A stretch of DNA of 64,000 nucleotides, from assembly GCA_023439545.1 (NCBI GenBank), contig JAEXNT010000001.1, forward strand, positions 1-64,000, written 5' to 3'. The notes beneath the pieces were generated by a model that was not told where the DNA came from, ran no database searches, and was given only the letters and a program-made list of their open reading frames with translations. The position numbers and the translations under genes are program-made. This DNA comes from Bacillota bacterium. Its GTDB lineage: Bacteria > Bacillota > Clostridia > Acetivibrionales > DTU013. Shown here one piece after another: positions 25,802-33,460 of the stretch (position 1 is its first letter; each line of letters starts with the position of its first letter).

Positions 25802-28498
25802 TTGAACAGTATCGGTTCGAGAAACTGGAAAAAGGTGATCGCGTTATTATCGGTGTTCGCATTGGTTTTTGCGTATACTCCTGCAATAAGCGCGGAGTCG
25901 GCTGCGGTTTATCATGAAACCTTCGCAGTCGGCAAGGGCGCTGCTGTACAATCAGGCGGCGCCAGCCTGACGCAGGTAACCGGTAAGGTCTTCGACGGCA
26001 ATAGTGATGGAGCTGCTTTATACGTCAGCAAGAGAACGAACAACTGGGATGCGGCTGATTTCAATTTCGCAGATGTCGCAATGAAGGACGGTAAAACCTA
26101 CAACATAACTGTAAAAGGCTATATAGATTCCGATGCGGCGATACCTTCCGGAGCACAGGCAGCCCTTCAGACAGCGGATGGATATGCATGGATTTCAGGC
26201 GTTAATATGGAAGCCGGCAAGGCATTCACACTGACCGGCAAATATACCGTAGGCTCCAACAAGAGCGATACCAGGCTTCGTATCCAGTCGAACGACGCAG
26301 GTAAGGCTGTTTCGTTCTACATCGGAGATATTACAATAGCGGAAGACGCCTCTTCCGCCGGCACAAGCGCATCCGGCAGCGGAAATGCGGCAGGTACGGC
26401 TGCAAAGTTCACGGCTGTAACTTTCGAGGACCAGAAGGCGGACGGCTTTGCCGGCCGGGCAGGCACTGAGAAGCTGACTGTTACAAAGGAAGCCAACCAT
26501 ACCGCCGGAGGCGCTTACGCACTGAAGGTGGAGGGAAGGACTCAGTCGTGGAACGGACCTTCGTTGAACGTTGAAAAATACGTAGACCAGGGCGGCGAAT
26601 ACAAGATCACAGCCTGGGTCAGGCTGATAGAGCCCGCAAGCTCGCAGCTGCAGCTTTCGACACAGGTCGGAAACGGAAGCGGCGCTTCCTACGTCAACCT
26701 CGCAGCTAAGACCGTCAATGCAAGCGACGGTTGGGTCGAGTACACGGGCACGTACAGATATAGCAATACAAGCAGCGGATACTTGACGATTTATGTAGAA
26801 AGCGCCAGCAACGCAACGGCTTCCTTCTACATCGACGATATCAGCTTTGAGAACACCGGCTCCGCGCCGATTTCGATTCAAAAGGATCTGAAGGGTATCA
26901 AGGATGCTTACAAGAACAGCTTCCTGATAGGAGACGCGATTTCGGCAGAAGACCTGGAGGGCGTCAGGCTTGAGCTTCTTAAGAAACATTTCAATATAGT
27001 GACGGCAGGAAATGCCATGAAGCCGGATGCGCTGCAAAATGTAAAGGGTAAATTCACCTTCGACGCGGCGGACAAGATGATCAAACAGGCGGCAGACGCC
27101 GGACTCAAGGTACATGGACACGTACTGGTATGGCATCAGCAGTCGCCGGACTGGCTCAACACAAAGACTGACGCCAGGGGCAGTACGGTTCCGCTTTCGC
27201 GTACCGAAGCCCTTGCAAACCTGAGGACTCATATCAAAACCGTAATGGAGCACTTCGGCAACAAGGTAATATCCTGGGACGTAGTAAACGAAGCCATGAA
27301 CGATAATCCCTCCAAGCCGGCAGACTATAAGGCTTCGTTGCGAAAAACCCCGTGGTATGACGCCATAGGTCCCGACTACGTAGAACAGGCATTCCTGGCA
27401 GCGAGGGAAGTGTTGGATAAACATCCGGGCTGGAAGATCAAGCTGTATTATAATGACTACAACGAAGATAACCAGAATAAAGCTACTGCTATCTACAATA
27501 TGGCGAAGGATATCAACGCCAGATATGCCAGGACGCATCACGGCAAGCTGCTCATCGACGGCATCGGTATGCAGGGCCATTATGCTGTAAATACGAACCC
27601 GACCAATGTCGAGCTTTCACTTAAAAAATTCATTTCACTGGGAGTGAAAGTAAGTATTACCGAGCTTGATATACAAGCAGGCAGCAACTATGAGCTCTCC
27701 GACAAGCTTGCCGCCGCACAGGGTTATCTTTATGCGCAGTTGCTCAAGCTATTCAAGGCAAACTCCAGGAATATAGAGCGCGTTACCTTCTGGGGAGCGG
27801 ATGATGGTACGAGCTGGAGATCAGCTACGAACCCGACTCCGTTCGATAAGAACCTGCAGGCGAAACCGGCTTATTACGGTGTGATCAACCCTAATAAATT
27901 CATGGCTGAAAACAAGCCGGCGGCTCCCGAAGGTGCGAAGCAGTCTACAGCCAGGTTCGGCGCACCTGTTATAGATGGCAAGATAGACGCTGCCTGGAAG
28001 AATGCTCCCGAACTGCCTTTAAACCGCTATCAGCTGGCTTGGCAGGGAGCTTCCGGCACGGCGAAGGTCCTTTGGGACAACAATTACCTGTATGTTTTAT
28101 ACCAGGTGAACGACGCCCAGCTTGACAAGAAGAGCGCAAATGCATGGGAACAGGATTCTGTTGAAGCCTTCCTCGATGAAAACAACGGTAAGACCTCGTT
28201 CTACCAGGCTGACGACGGTCAATACAGAGTAAACTTCTCCAATGCGACCTCGTTCAATCCGGAAGGCATAGCCAAGAACTTCAAGTCAGCGGCCAAGGTG
28301 ACCGGAACGAGCTATGTCGTCGAAATGAAGATACCGTTCAAGACCATCAAGCCGAAGGCCAATATGAAGATCGGTTTCGATGCGCAGATAAACGACGGCA
28401 AGGACGGCGCACGCCAGAGCGTAGCTGCCTGGAACGACACAACGGGCAACGCATACCAGGATACCTCCGTATTCGGCGTGCTTACATTAAAGAAATAA
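25802..28498 (+). CDS. Secreted modular GH10 endo-xylanase (2x CBM22-like, GH10, CBM9)
   Basis: The 898-residue paralogue of the preceding xylanase shares its signal peptide region, CBM22-like modules, catalytic domain and CBM9. It has only two CBM22-like modules and stops right after CBM9, lacking the cadherin-like and PxKF-like tail. Catalytic residues are E497 (WDVVNEAMND) and E621 (ITELDIQAGSN). TTG 25802 is chosen over GTG 25766: GGAGGTGG sits just before it, exactly as in the first gene, and the N-terminal sequence NSIGSRNWKK aligns with SSIRLKNWRR. It probably arose by tandem duplication with domain loss or gain. Confidence 0.95.
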   Translation: MNSIGSRNWKKVIALLSVFALVFAYTPAISAESAAVYHETFAVGKGAAVQSGGASLTQVTGKVFDGNSDGAALYVSKRTNNWDAADFNFADVAMKDGKTYNITVKGYIDSDAAIPSGAQAALQTADGYAWISGVNMEAGKAFTLTGKYTVGSNKSDTRLRIQSNDAGKAVSFYIGDITIAEDASSAGTSASGSGNAAGTAAKFTAVTFEDQKADGFAGRAGTEKLTVTKEANHTAGGAYALKVEGRTQSWNGPSLNVEKYVDQGGEYKITAWVRLIEPASSQLQLSTQVGNGSGASYVNLAAKTVNASDGWVEYTGTYRYSNTSSGYLTIYVESASNATASFYIDDISFENTGSAPISIQKDLKGIKDAYKNSFLIGDAISAEDLEGVRLELLKKHFNIVTAGNAMKPDALQNVKGKFTFDAADKMIKQAADAGLKVHGHVLVWHQQSPDWLNTKTDARGSTVPLSRTEALANLRTHIKTVMEHFGNKVISWDVVNEAMNDNPSKPADYKASLRKTPWYDAIGPDYVEQAFLAAREVLDKHPGWKIKLYYNDYNEDNQNKATAIYNMAKDINARYARTHHGKLLIDGIGMQGHYAVNTNPTNVELSLKKFISLGVKVSITELDIQAGSNYELSDKLAAAQGYLYAQLLKLFKANSRNIERVTFWGADDGTSWRSATNPTPFDKNLQAKPAYYGVINPNKFMAENKPAAPEGAKQSTARFGAPVIDGKIDAAWKNAPELPLNRYQLAWQGASGTAKVLWDNNYLYVLYQVNDAQLDKKSANAWEQDSVEAFLDENNGKTSFYQADDGQYRVNFSNATSFNPEGIAKNFKSAAKVTGTSYVVEMKIPFKTIKPKANMKIGFDAQINDGKDGARQSVAAWNDTTGNAYQDTSVFGVLTLKK

Positions 28499-28513
28499 CA
28501 GCGCGGTAAATTA

Positions 28514-28552
28514 ACAAATACCGGATACCTTTCGCGGGTATCCGGTATTTGT
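28514..28552. terminator. Hairpin between xylanase 2 and the convergent reductase gene
   Basis: ACAAATACCGGATACC and GGGTATCCGGTATTTGT form a stem of about 15 bp around TTTCG(C). T-runs are short on both sides; it probably serves both converging transcripts. Confidence 0.65.
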
Positions 28553-28557
28553 GTGCA

Positions 28558-28599
28558 GAAACGAAACGCAAAAACGAAACGCAAAAACGAAACGCAGGG
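28558..28599 (+). repeat. Three 13-bp tandem repeats
   Basis: The heptamer ACGAAAC recurs at 28561, 28574 and 28587 (13-base period) within a unit close to AAAACGAAACGCA. It is followed by GGGACGGTTCTTTTGTTTC, a string reminiscent of dispersed intergenic repeats in Firmicutes. It lies beyond both converging genes' main terminator. Confidence 0.7.
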
Positions 28600-28613
28600 A
28601 CGGTTCTTTTGTT

Positions 28614-29528
28614 TCACTTGAGCTGCTCAATGGCGCGGATGATCCGGTACAATACATCATTGACAGGGGTCGGCACGCCGTATTTACGGCCGAGTTCGAT
28701 CACCGTGCCCGAGAATATCTCGACTTCGGTTTTCCTGCCCGCTTCCACATCCTGAAACATCGATGTCTTAGCTTCGGGTGAAAGTGCTGCTAATACTTTG
28801 AGGTAATCCTGTATATCTTTCTCTGACAAATTTATTTCCGCCTTCCGCGCAATTGAGATCACTTCGCGTGAAGCCGAGATCATAAGCTCCCGCGCTTCAC
28901 CTTCTCGTGTAAAAGCTCCGTAAGGCGCGCGAAGCACCGCTGAGACCTGGTTGATCCCCACGTTCAGCATGAATTTCCACCAAAGCTCGCGCATAATGTC
29001 TTCCGGTATGCTGTAAGGCACGCAGGCCTTATCGAAAAAATCCTTCACAGCGGCTAATTTAGCGGAATCGGGATCGTACCTGTCTCCCATTACGATTTTT
29101 CCCATGTTCGTATAATGGATATCCGTACCCTTTCTCACCGCATCGGTGCCCACACAAAATGAATACAGCATTTTTTCCATGCCGAATTCGCTCCCCAGGA
29201 CCTCCTCGCTCACTATTCCGTTGAGAAGCGAAAGTATTATCGTATCCGGGCCTACAAAACCCCGTATTTCTTCAATTGCCTGCCTGAGATGGTGCTGTTT
29301 GACGGCAATGATCACAAGATCCGATTTTTCATCTGCAGTTTCCGGTGTTGCATAATTGAAATCAACCGCTTTCCCGTTAATGTAGACTCCATCCGATTCG
29401 TATCTTTCCCGTCTCTCGCTGTCGACGATTATCTGAAGGCTATCCGGACACTTTTCCAGTATCCTGCCCGCATATGCACCGCCAATGGCGCCAAGCCCTA
29501 CGAGATGCACCTTTTGAATTTCCTTCAT
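28614..29528 (-). CDS. panE: 2-dehydropantoate 2-reductase family protein
   Basis: The 304-residue NADPH-dependent enzyme reduces ketopantoate to pantoate in coenzyme A synthesis. It has the N-terminal GLGAIGGAYAGR nucleotide motif, a VKQHH segment where the catalytic lysine of the first domain lies, and the C-terminal KFMLNVGINQVSA with the conserved K-x-N-x-N pattern. Length is typical. The start has CGGAG upstream on the minus strand. The family contains paralogues with other 2-oxoacid substrates, and no panB or panC is nearby, so the symbol is tentative. Confidence 0.82.
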   Translation of the reverse strand: MKEIQKVHLVGLGAIGGAYAGRILEKCPDSLQIIVDSERRERYESDGVYINGKAVDFNYATPETADEKSDLVIIAVKQHHLRQAIEEIRGFVGPDTIILSLLNGIVSEEVLGSEFGMEKMLYSFCVGTDAVRKGTDIHYTNMGKIVMGDRYDPDSAKLAAVKDFFDKACVPYSIPEDIMRELWWKFMLNVGINQVSAVLRAPYGAFTREGEARELMISASREVISIARKAEINLSEKDIQDYLKVLAALSPEAKTSMFQDVEAGRKTEVEIFSGTVIELGRKYGVPTPVNDVLYRIIRAIEQLK

Positions 29529-29708
29529 AATATAATCTCCGTTTCATTGCAATTCGAAATTTTCATTTTGTCGTATTAAAATCATTATGCCATCCGAATT
29601 TGATCGATTCAAGTTTAATAGCTGAAAACATGACTCGAAGAAAGTCCGCCGTTAATTTTCCGGGTTTGCCAGGCCATACCAGTCTGTTCGGCGGACGGTT
29701 CGGGAAAC

Positions 29709-29737
29709 TTGACAAACGTCGTGACCCCCATTATAAT
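29709..29737 (+). promoter_or_regulatory. Consensus sigma-A promoter of tRNA-Leu
   Basis: TTGACA (29709-29714), 17-base spacer, TATAAT (29732-29737): a perfect consensus promoter 15 bases before the tRNA. Confidence 0.92.
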
Positions 29738-29752
29738 TGATTTTACGAGTAT

Positions 29753-29835
<83 letters not shown>

Positions 29836-29841
29836 TGTGAT

Positions 29842-29886
29842 AAAATCCGAACCTATAGTTTATAAATGGTTCGGATTTTTTATTAT
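29842..29886 (+). terminator. Intrinsic terminator of tRNA-Leu
   Basis: AAAATCCGAACC (29842-29853) pairs with GGTTCGGATTTT (from 29868), followed by further T. Confidence 0.92.
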
Positions 29887-30022
29887 ATATAAATAATAAG
29901 ATACATAAATGATTCAACCAAGCTTGCGCAAACAAAATGTCAAAATGAGCATGATGTCATTTGCATTACGCAGGAAGAATAGTATAATTTATTATATATA
30001 CAAGTTGCGAAGGGGACATTTA

Positions 30023-30193
30023 ATGTCTATTTACAGTATTTTGTCTACGCTGATGGGAAGTCGGCGTTACTCGATACAGGACGTTCGTGAAAAAACTAGG
30101 CTTTTGAGAAATACAATTTCGAATCTTTATAGCGACAGAGCAACGAGAATTGACTTTGAAGTAATAGATAAGCTGTGTGTTTTGCTCGGATGA
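30023..30193 (+). pseudogene. Small Cro/C1-type HTH regulator, probably frameshifted
   Basis: ATG 30023, after GAAGGGGA, encodes 56 residues (MSIYSILSTLMGSRRYSIQD...) resembling the one-domain Cro/C1-like HTH family (HTH_26 type), up to IDKLCVLLG, where the frame meets TGA at 30191. Family members continue with a Cys and a DLL-like tail. One extra base after 30192 would restore C-KSEKLLRTECITRR, ending at 30237. This looks like a one-base deletion, a sequencing error or natural truncation. It is positioned like the controller (C) protein of a restriction-modification system, 68 bases before the methylase. Function as a C protein is inferred from position. Confidence 0.6.
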
Positions 30194-30261
30194 AGAGTGA
30201 AAAGCTTCTGCGCACAGAATGCATAACCCGTCGCTGACCTCTGAAGGAAGGATGATACAAA

Positions 30262-31371
30262 ATGCGTCGATGCGCTTTGGCATTTGTGGATAATGAAAAA
30301 ATTGATTTATCATCTGCTCCGTGGTCAATGCACGAATTTTTCGCAGGAAGCGGTTTAGTCGCTTATGGGCTGAAGGATATTTTCTCGCCTGTGTGGGCGA
30401 ATGACATCAGCCGGGAAAAGGCTGATGTGTACGAGGCGAATTTTCACTCTGAACATTTTTTACTAGATGATATTAAAAATATTAAAGGTACCGATTTGCC
30501 ATACGCTCATTTGTCATGGGCGAGTTTTCCTTGTCAGGACTTATCACTCGCCGGTTCAATAGGAGGGATAGACGCCTGCCGAAGCGGGTTGGTATGGGAG
30601 TGGCTCAGGATTCTTGACGAAATGGCTGATAAACCGCGGATTTTGCTTGTTGAAAATGTGGTTGGGCTTCTGTCAACCAATGATGGTAATAACTATCGAA
30701 AATTGCATACTGCTCTTACCGACCGAGGTTATAACTGCGGCGCTATCGTTCTTAACGCATCTTTATTCCTGCCTCAATCAAGACCGAGAGTTTTCATAAT
30801 TGCTGTCAAACGCGGACTTCATATTCCAGAAGAACTCATAGGTCAAGGACCATGCTGGCTTCATACTGAAACAGTGACGAGGCTGGGTAAAACTCTGCCG
30901 GGATGGATATGGTGGCATGCGGAAAAGCCTCTAAAACGGCATCTACATCTCAAGGATATTGTCGAAACAAACGTACCTTTTGACAAAGACAATGTAATAC
31001 GCCTTGTGCCAGAGAAACACAAGTCTATGCTCGAAAAACATGAAACGATATTCGCTACGGGATACAGAAGGACTCGCAAAGGACAACAGCAGCTAGAATT
31101 GCGCTTCGATGGCGTCGCAGGGTGTCTGAGGACACCGGAAGGCGGCAGCAGCAAACAGTTTTTAGTTGTTAAGAAGAATGGAGAAGTGCATGCGAGATTA
31201 CTCACTATCCGCGAGGTCGCGCGGCTAATGGGCGCTCCAGACAGCTTTGTTCTCCCCGGTACATACAACGACGGTTATAAAGCTATGGGTGATGCAGTAG
31301 CGCTACCTGTCGCCCGTTTCATAGGCGAAAAATTCTTAGTAAAGATAGCGGAGGCAGTTTATAATGGTTAA
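30262..31371 (+). CDS. DNA (cytosine-5) methyltransferase of a type II restriction-modification system
   Basis: The 369-residue enzyme transfers methyl from S-adenosylmethionine to C5 of cytosine in a specific site. Motifs are in order: I (HEFFAGSGLVAYG, SAM binding), IV (SFPCQDLSLAG with catalytic C91), VI (ENV, E131), VIII (SRPRVFIIAV), then a target-recognition region with RTPEGGSSKQFLVV, and a C-terminal IX/X part (LTIREVARLMG...GYKAMGDAVALPVA). The recognition sequence is not readable. It protects host DNA from the nuclease encoded next, whose start overlaps its stop by 8 bases. GAAGGAAGG precedes ATG 30262. Its neighbours (nuclease, Vsr) make an R-M cassette. Confidence 0.93.
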   Translation: MRRCALAFVDNEKIDLSSAPWSMHEFFAGSGLVAYGLKDIFSPVWANDISREKADVYEANFHSEHFLLDDIKNIKGTDLPYAHLSWASFPCQDLSLAGSIGGIDACRSGLVWEWLRILDEMADKPRILLVENVVGLLSTNDGNNYRKLHTALTDRGYNCGAIVLNASLFLPQSRPRVFIIAVKRGLHIPEELIGQGPCWLHTETVTRLGKTLPGWIWWHAEKPLKRHLHLKDIVETNVPFDKDNVIRLVPEKHKSMLEKHETIFATGYRRTRKGQQQLELRFDGVAGCLRTPEGGSSKQFLVVKKNGEVHARLLTIREVARLMGAPDSFVLPGTYNDGYKAMGDAVALPVARFIGEKFLVKIAEAVYNG

Positions 31372-32296
31372 CGCTGAAGAAAGATTACGGACATTCCAGA
31401 TAGAAAATAATATCGTAACCAAAGGGCCGCTTTCGCTTGTCATTCAATTTACCCGAATGGTGAGCGGCAAGGCTTTTCCCCTTAATCCTGACGATTATCG
31501 AACGGAGAGCAAAGGACAAGTCGCAGGGCTTGGCGGCGGAAATCTCAAGAAAATTCTAAATGAACATGGCATAACTCAGATACTCTCATCCGAGGGCGGA
31601 CGTACCAGCCGCGGCAGCATGGGACTAATGATAAAGTATGTCGAGTTCCTTAATGCGTGGAATTCCGAAGAGCCGGTAAACTTTGCAGTTGTGGAAGATT
31701 ACTGGGCTGAGCAAGTCCGCGAATATTTCCGAAATCAACCGTTTGTCCTGACCACCGATACAGCAAAAACCATCGGCGCTAATTTAGAGGAGCTTTTTGA
31801 GCAGGCCAGAAAGAGACAGTTGCAAAATGCAGGGACACAGTATCTCGGTACAGTTCTCCAGCATCTTGTGGCTGCTAAACTCTCAATTATTCTGCCGGAG
31901 GGGGCTTTAAAAATACATGGGGCGTCTGTCGCCGACACGCCTACGGAGCGAAGCGGAGATTTCGCCATAAACAATACGATTATTCATTGCACGACCGCCC
32001 CCGGCGCTCCCCTTATTGAAAAATGCAGGCTTAATCTGCGCGGTGGGTGTCATCCTGTGATAATAACCATATTTGACCGCGTCCGCACAGCGTTGGATTT
32101 AGCGTCGGACGCAGGACTTGATGGACGCGTCGAGGTATGGGATATTCAGCAGTTTTTATCCTCGAACATTTATGAGCATAGTTTGTTTGACGAAGGCAAT
32201 CGAAACTCTACGATTGCGTACATCGTGGATAAGTATAACGAAATCGTTCTTACAACAGAAACCGACCCAAGCCTGCGTATTGAGTTTGAAAGGTGA
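31364..32296 (+). CDS. Probable restriction endonuclease (DUF4928-like) partnered with the methyltransferase
   Basis: The 310-residue protein has no textbook motif visible by eye but overlaps the methyltransferase by 8 bases and precedes a vsr gene, the place for the restriction subunit. From memory it resembles the DUF4928 group found beside C5 methylases. The segment TERSGDFAINNTIIHCTTAPG...IEKC, with an Asp followed by beta-strand-like H-x-T and a later Glu/Lys, could be a degenerate PD-(D/E)xK nuclease core. The N-terminal half (GGGNLKKILNEHG, TSRGSMGLMIKYVEFLNAW) may bind DNA. Cleavage activity is inferred from context. Confidence 0.65.
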   Translation: MVNAEERLRTFQIENNIVTKGPLSLVIQFTRMVSGKAFPLNPDDYRTESKGQVAGLGGGNLKKILNEHGITQILSSEGGRTSRGSMGLMIKYVEFLNAWNSEEPVNFAVVEDYWAEQVREYFRNQPFVLTTDTAKTIGANLEELFEQARKRQLQNAGTQYLGTVLQHLVAAKLSIILPEGALKIHGASVADTPTERSGDFAINNTIIHCTTAPGAPLIEKCRLNLRGGCHPVIITIFDRVRTALDLASDAGLDGRVEVWDIQQFLSSNIYEHSLFDEGNRNSTIAYIVDKYNEIVLTTETDPSLRIEFER

Positions 32297-32299
32297 TGG

Positions 32300-32740
32300 G
32301 TGTTGAGCGACATATTTGATAAAAGCGACCGTTCCGACATAATGCGAAAAGTAAAAGCTCGGGGCAATAAGTCCACCGAACTTAGGCTTATTCAAATCTT
32401 TCAAAACAATGGGATTACCGGATGGCGTCGTAATTATTGCGTTAAGGGACATCCTGATTTTGTTTTTCCAAATAAAAGAGTAGCGATATTTGTAGACGGT
32501 TGTTTCTGGCACGGGCACGATTGCCGAAACACTCGTCCTGAGGATAATAAAGACTATTGGCAGAAGAAGCGAGAACGAAATATTCGGCACGATGAAGATA
32601 TAAACGTATTATTTATTTCTCGTGGTTGGACGATATTGCGTATATGGGAATGCGAACTTAAAAAGAAGAACGAACAGGAATTGGTTGAAAAACTGCTAAA
32701 TAGTTTTAACGATGATTCATACGAGAGCAAGCATCCGTGA
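32300..32740 (+). CDS. vsr: Very short patch repair endonuclease (Vsr)
   Basis: The approximately 145-residue nuclease nicks 5' of the T in T:G mismatches that arise when 5-methylcytosine deaminates, initiating short-patch repair. Hallmarks are the N-terminal SDIMRKVKARGNKSTELRL, HPDFVFPNKRVAIFVDGCFW with catalytic D53, WHGHDC with the conserved His, and WTILRIWECEL. Vsr genes accompany C5 methylases, so its presence supports the methyltransferase call. The start may be GTG 32300 or TTG 32303, four to seven bases after the nuclease stop. It is the last well-supported gene of the cassette. Confidence 0.93.
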   Translation: MLSDIFDKSDRSDIMRKVKARGNKSTELRLIQIFQNNGITGWRRNYCVKGHPDFVFPNKRVAIFVDGCFWHGHDCRNTRPEDNKDYWQKKRERNIRHDEDINVLFISRGWTILRIWECELKKKNEQELVEKLLNSFNDDSYESKHP

Positions 32741-32747
32741 GGATGAT

Positions 32748-32882
32748 ATGACAAAAGCCCCTTCGGATATGGGGATTAAGTTTGCTGTTTACAACCCCAA
32801 ACGCCAAATCTCAGACAATACACAATTTTCCTGCACATTTGAGAGAAAATGTAAAGATTGTTTTGTCCGGGTATACAGATAA
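32748..32882 (+). CDS. Possible 44-residue Cys-rich small protein after vsr
   Basis: ATG 32748 is preceded by GAGGATG and begins 7 bases after the vsr stop. The frame encodes 44 residues (MTKAPSDMGIKFAVYNPKR...) with three cysteines in FSCTFERKCKDCFVRVYR, a possible metal knuckle. No family is recognised; it could be a real cassette member or the remnant of a longer gene. After it, 32883-33020 holds nothing recognisable. Confidence 0.35.
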   Translation: MTKAPSDMGIKFAVYNPKRQISDNTQFSCTFERKCKDCFVRVYR

Positions 32883-33023
32883 ATCGTTCTTTTTTATTTT
32901 CTATTTACTCCAGATAACAAACCAATTAGATTTTCATTTTTGATGAAAGTGATGCTTATGATGCAACATTGGCTCATGTTTGCAGACCCATGTCCGAAAC
33001 CAATACAGGTTGTCTGTTAGCTA

Positions 33024-33078
33024 TTGACATTTAGGTCTAATACCATTAAACTAATATTGTGGTTTAATAACGTTAAAC
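33024..33078 (+). promoter_or_regulatory. Promoter and operator of the blaI-blaR-like operon
   Basis: TTGACA lies at 33024-33029, with a weak -10 (TAAACT) 17 bases on. ATTAAAC (33045-33051) and GTTTAAT (33062-33068) form a perfect 7-bp inverted repeat, and another GTTAAAC sits at 33072-33078. The repeats cover the -10 and start region, where BlaI/MecI-type dimers bind to block transcription. The operator role is inferred. Confidence 0.6.
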
Positions 33079-33094
33079 TTAGGAGTGCGAGTTT

Positions 33095-33460
33095 ATGGAA
33101 GATTACAAACTGGGAGCAATGGAAACGAAGTTCGCGGAGCTCATATGGGACAATGTACCCATATCGTCGGGCGACCTGGTGAAGCTATGCGGGAAGGAAC
33201 TCACCTGGAAAAAATCCACTACATACACTATGCTGCGCCGGCTTTGTGAGCGCGGCATTTTTCAGAATAAAGGCGGCATTGTTTCTTCACTTATGAGCAA
33301 GAGGGAGTTCAATGCGCTGCAGAGTGAGAAATTCGTCGAGGAAACCTTCGATGGATCGCTTCCGCAATTCGTTGCGGCTTTTACACTGAGAAAAAAGTTA
33401 ACCGAAAAGGAAATCAACGAGCTGCAGTGGCTCATCGATGAAAAGCGGGGTGAGTCCTGA
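33095..33460 (+). CDS. BlaI/MecI-family transcriptional repressor
   Basis: The 121-residue winged-helix repressor has the family opening (LGAMETKFAELIWD) and the SSGDLVKLCGKELTWKKSTTYTMLRRLCERGI recognition region, in which KSTTYTMLRRL is the DNA-reading helix. The C-terminal helices form the dimer, which the partner protease system destroys on induction. The stop overlaps the start of the BlaR-like gene (TGATG), the classic pair. It probably represses its own operon via the inverted repeats just upstream. No beta-lactamase gene is adjacent, so the regulated function need not be penicillin resistance. Confidence 0.9.
   Translation: MEDYKLGAMETKFAELIWDNVPISSGDLVKLCGKELTWKKSTTYTMLRRLCERGIFQNKGGIVSSLMSKREFNALQSEKFVEETFDGSLPQFVAAFTLRKKLTEKEINELQWLIDEKRGES

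Noticed and set aside
26195..27580. A 461-codon open frame on the minus strand inside xylanase 2
   Set aside because: It is the antisense of a well-supported GH10 gene, has no binding site and Cys/Arg-rich composition; the codon bias of the sense strand explains it.
28558..28599. CRISPR-like array
   Set aside because: Units are 13 bases and contiguous, with no spacers and no cas genes.
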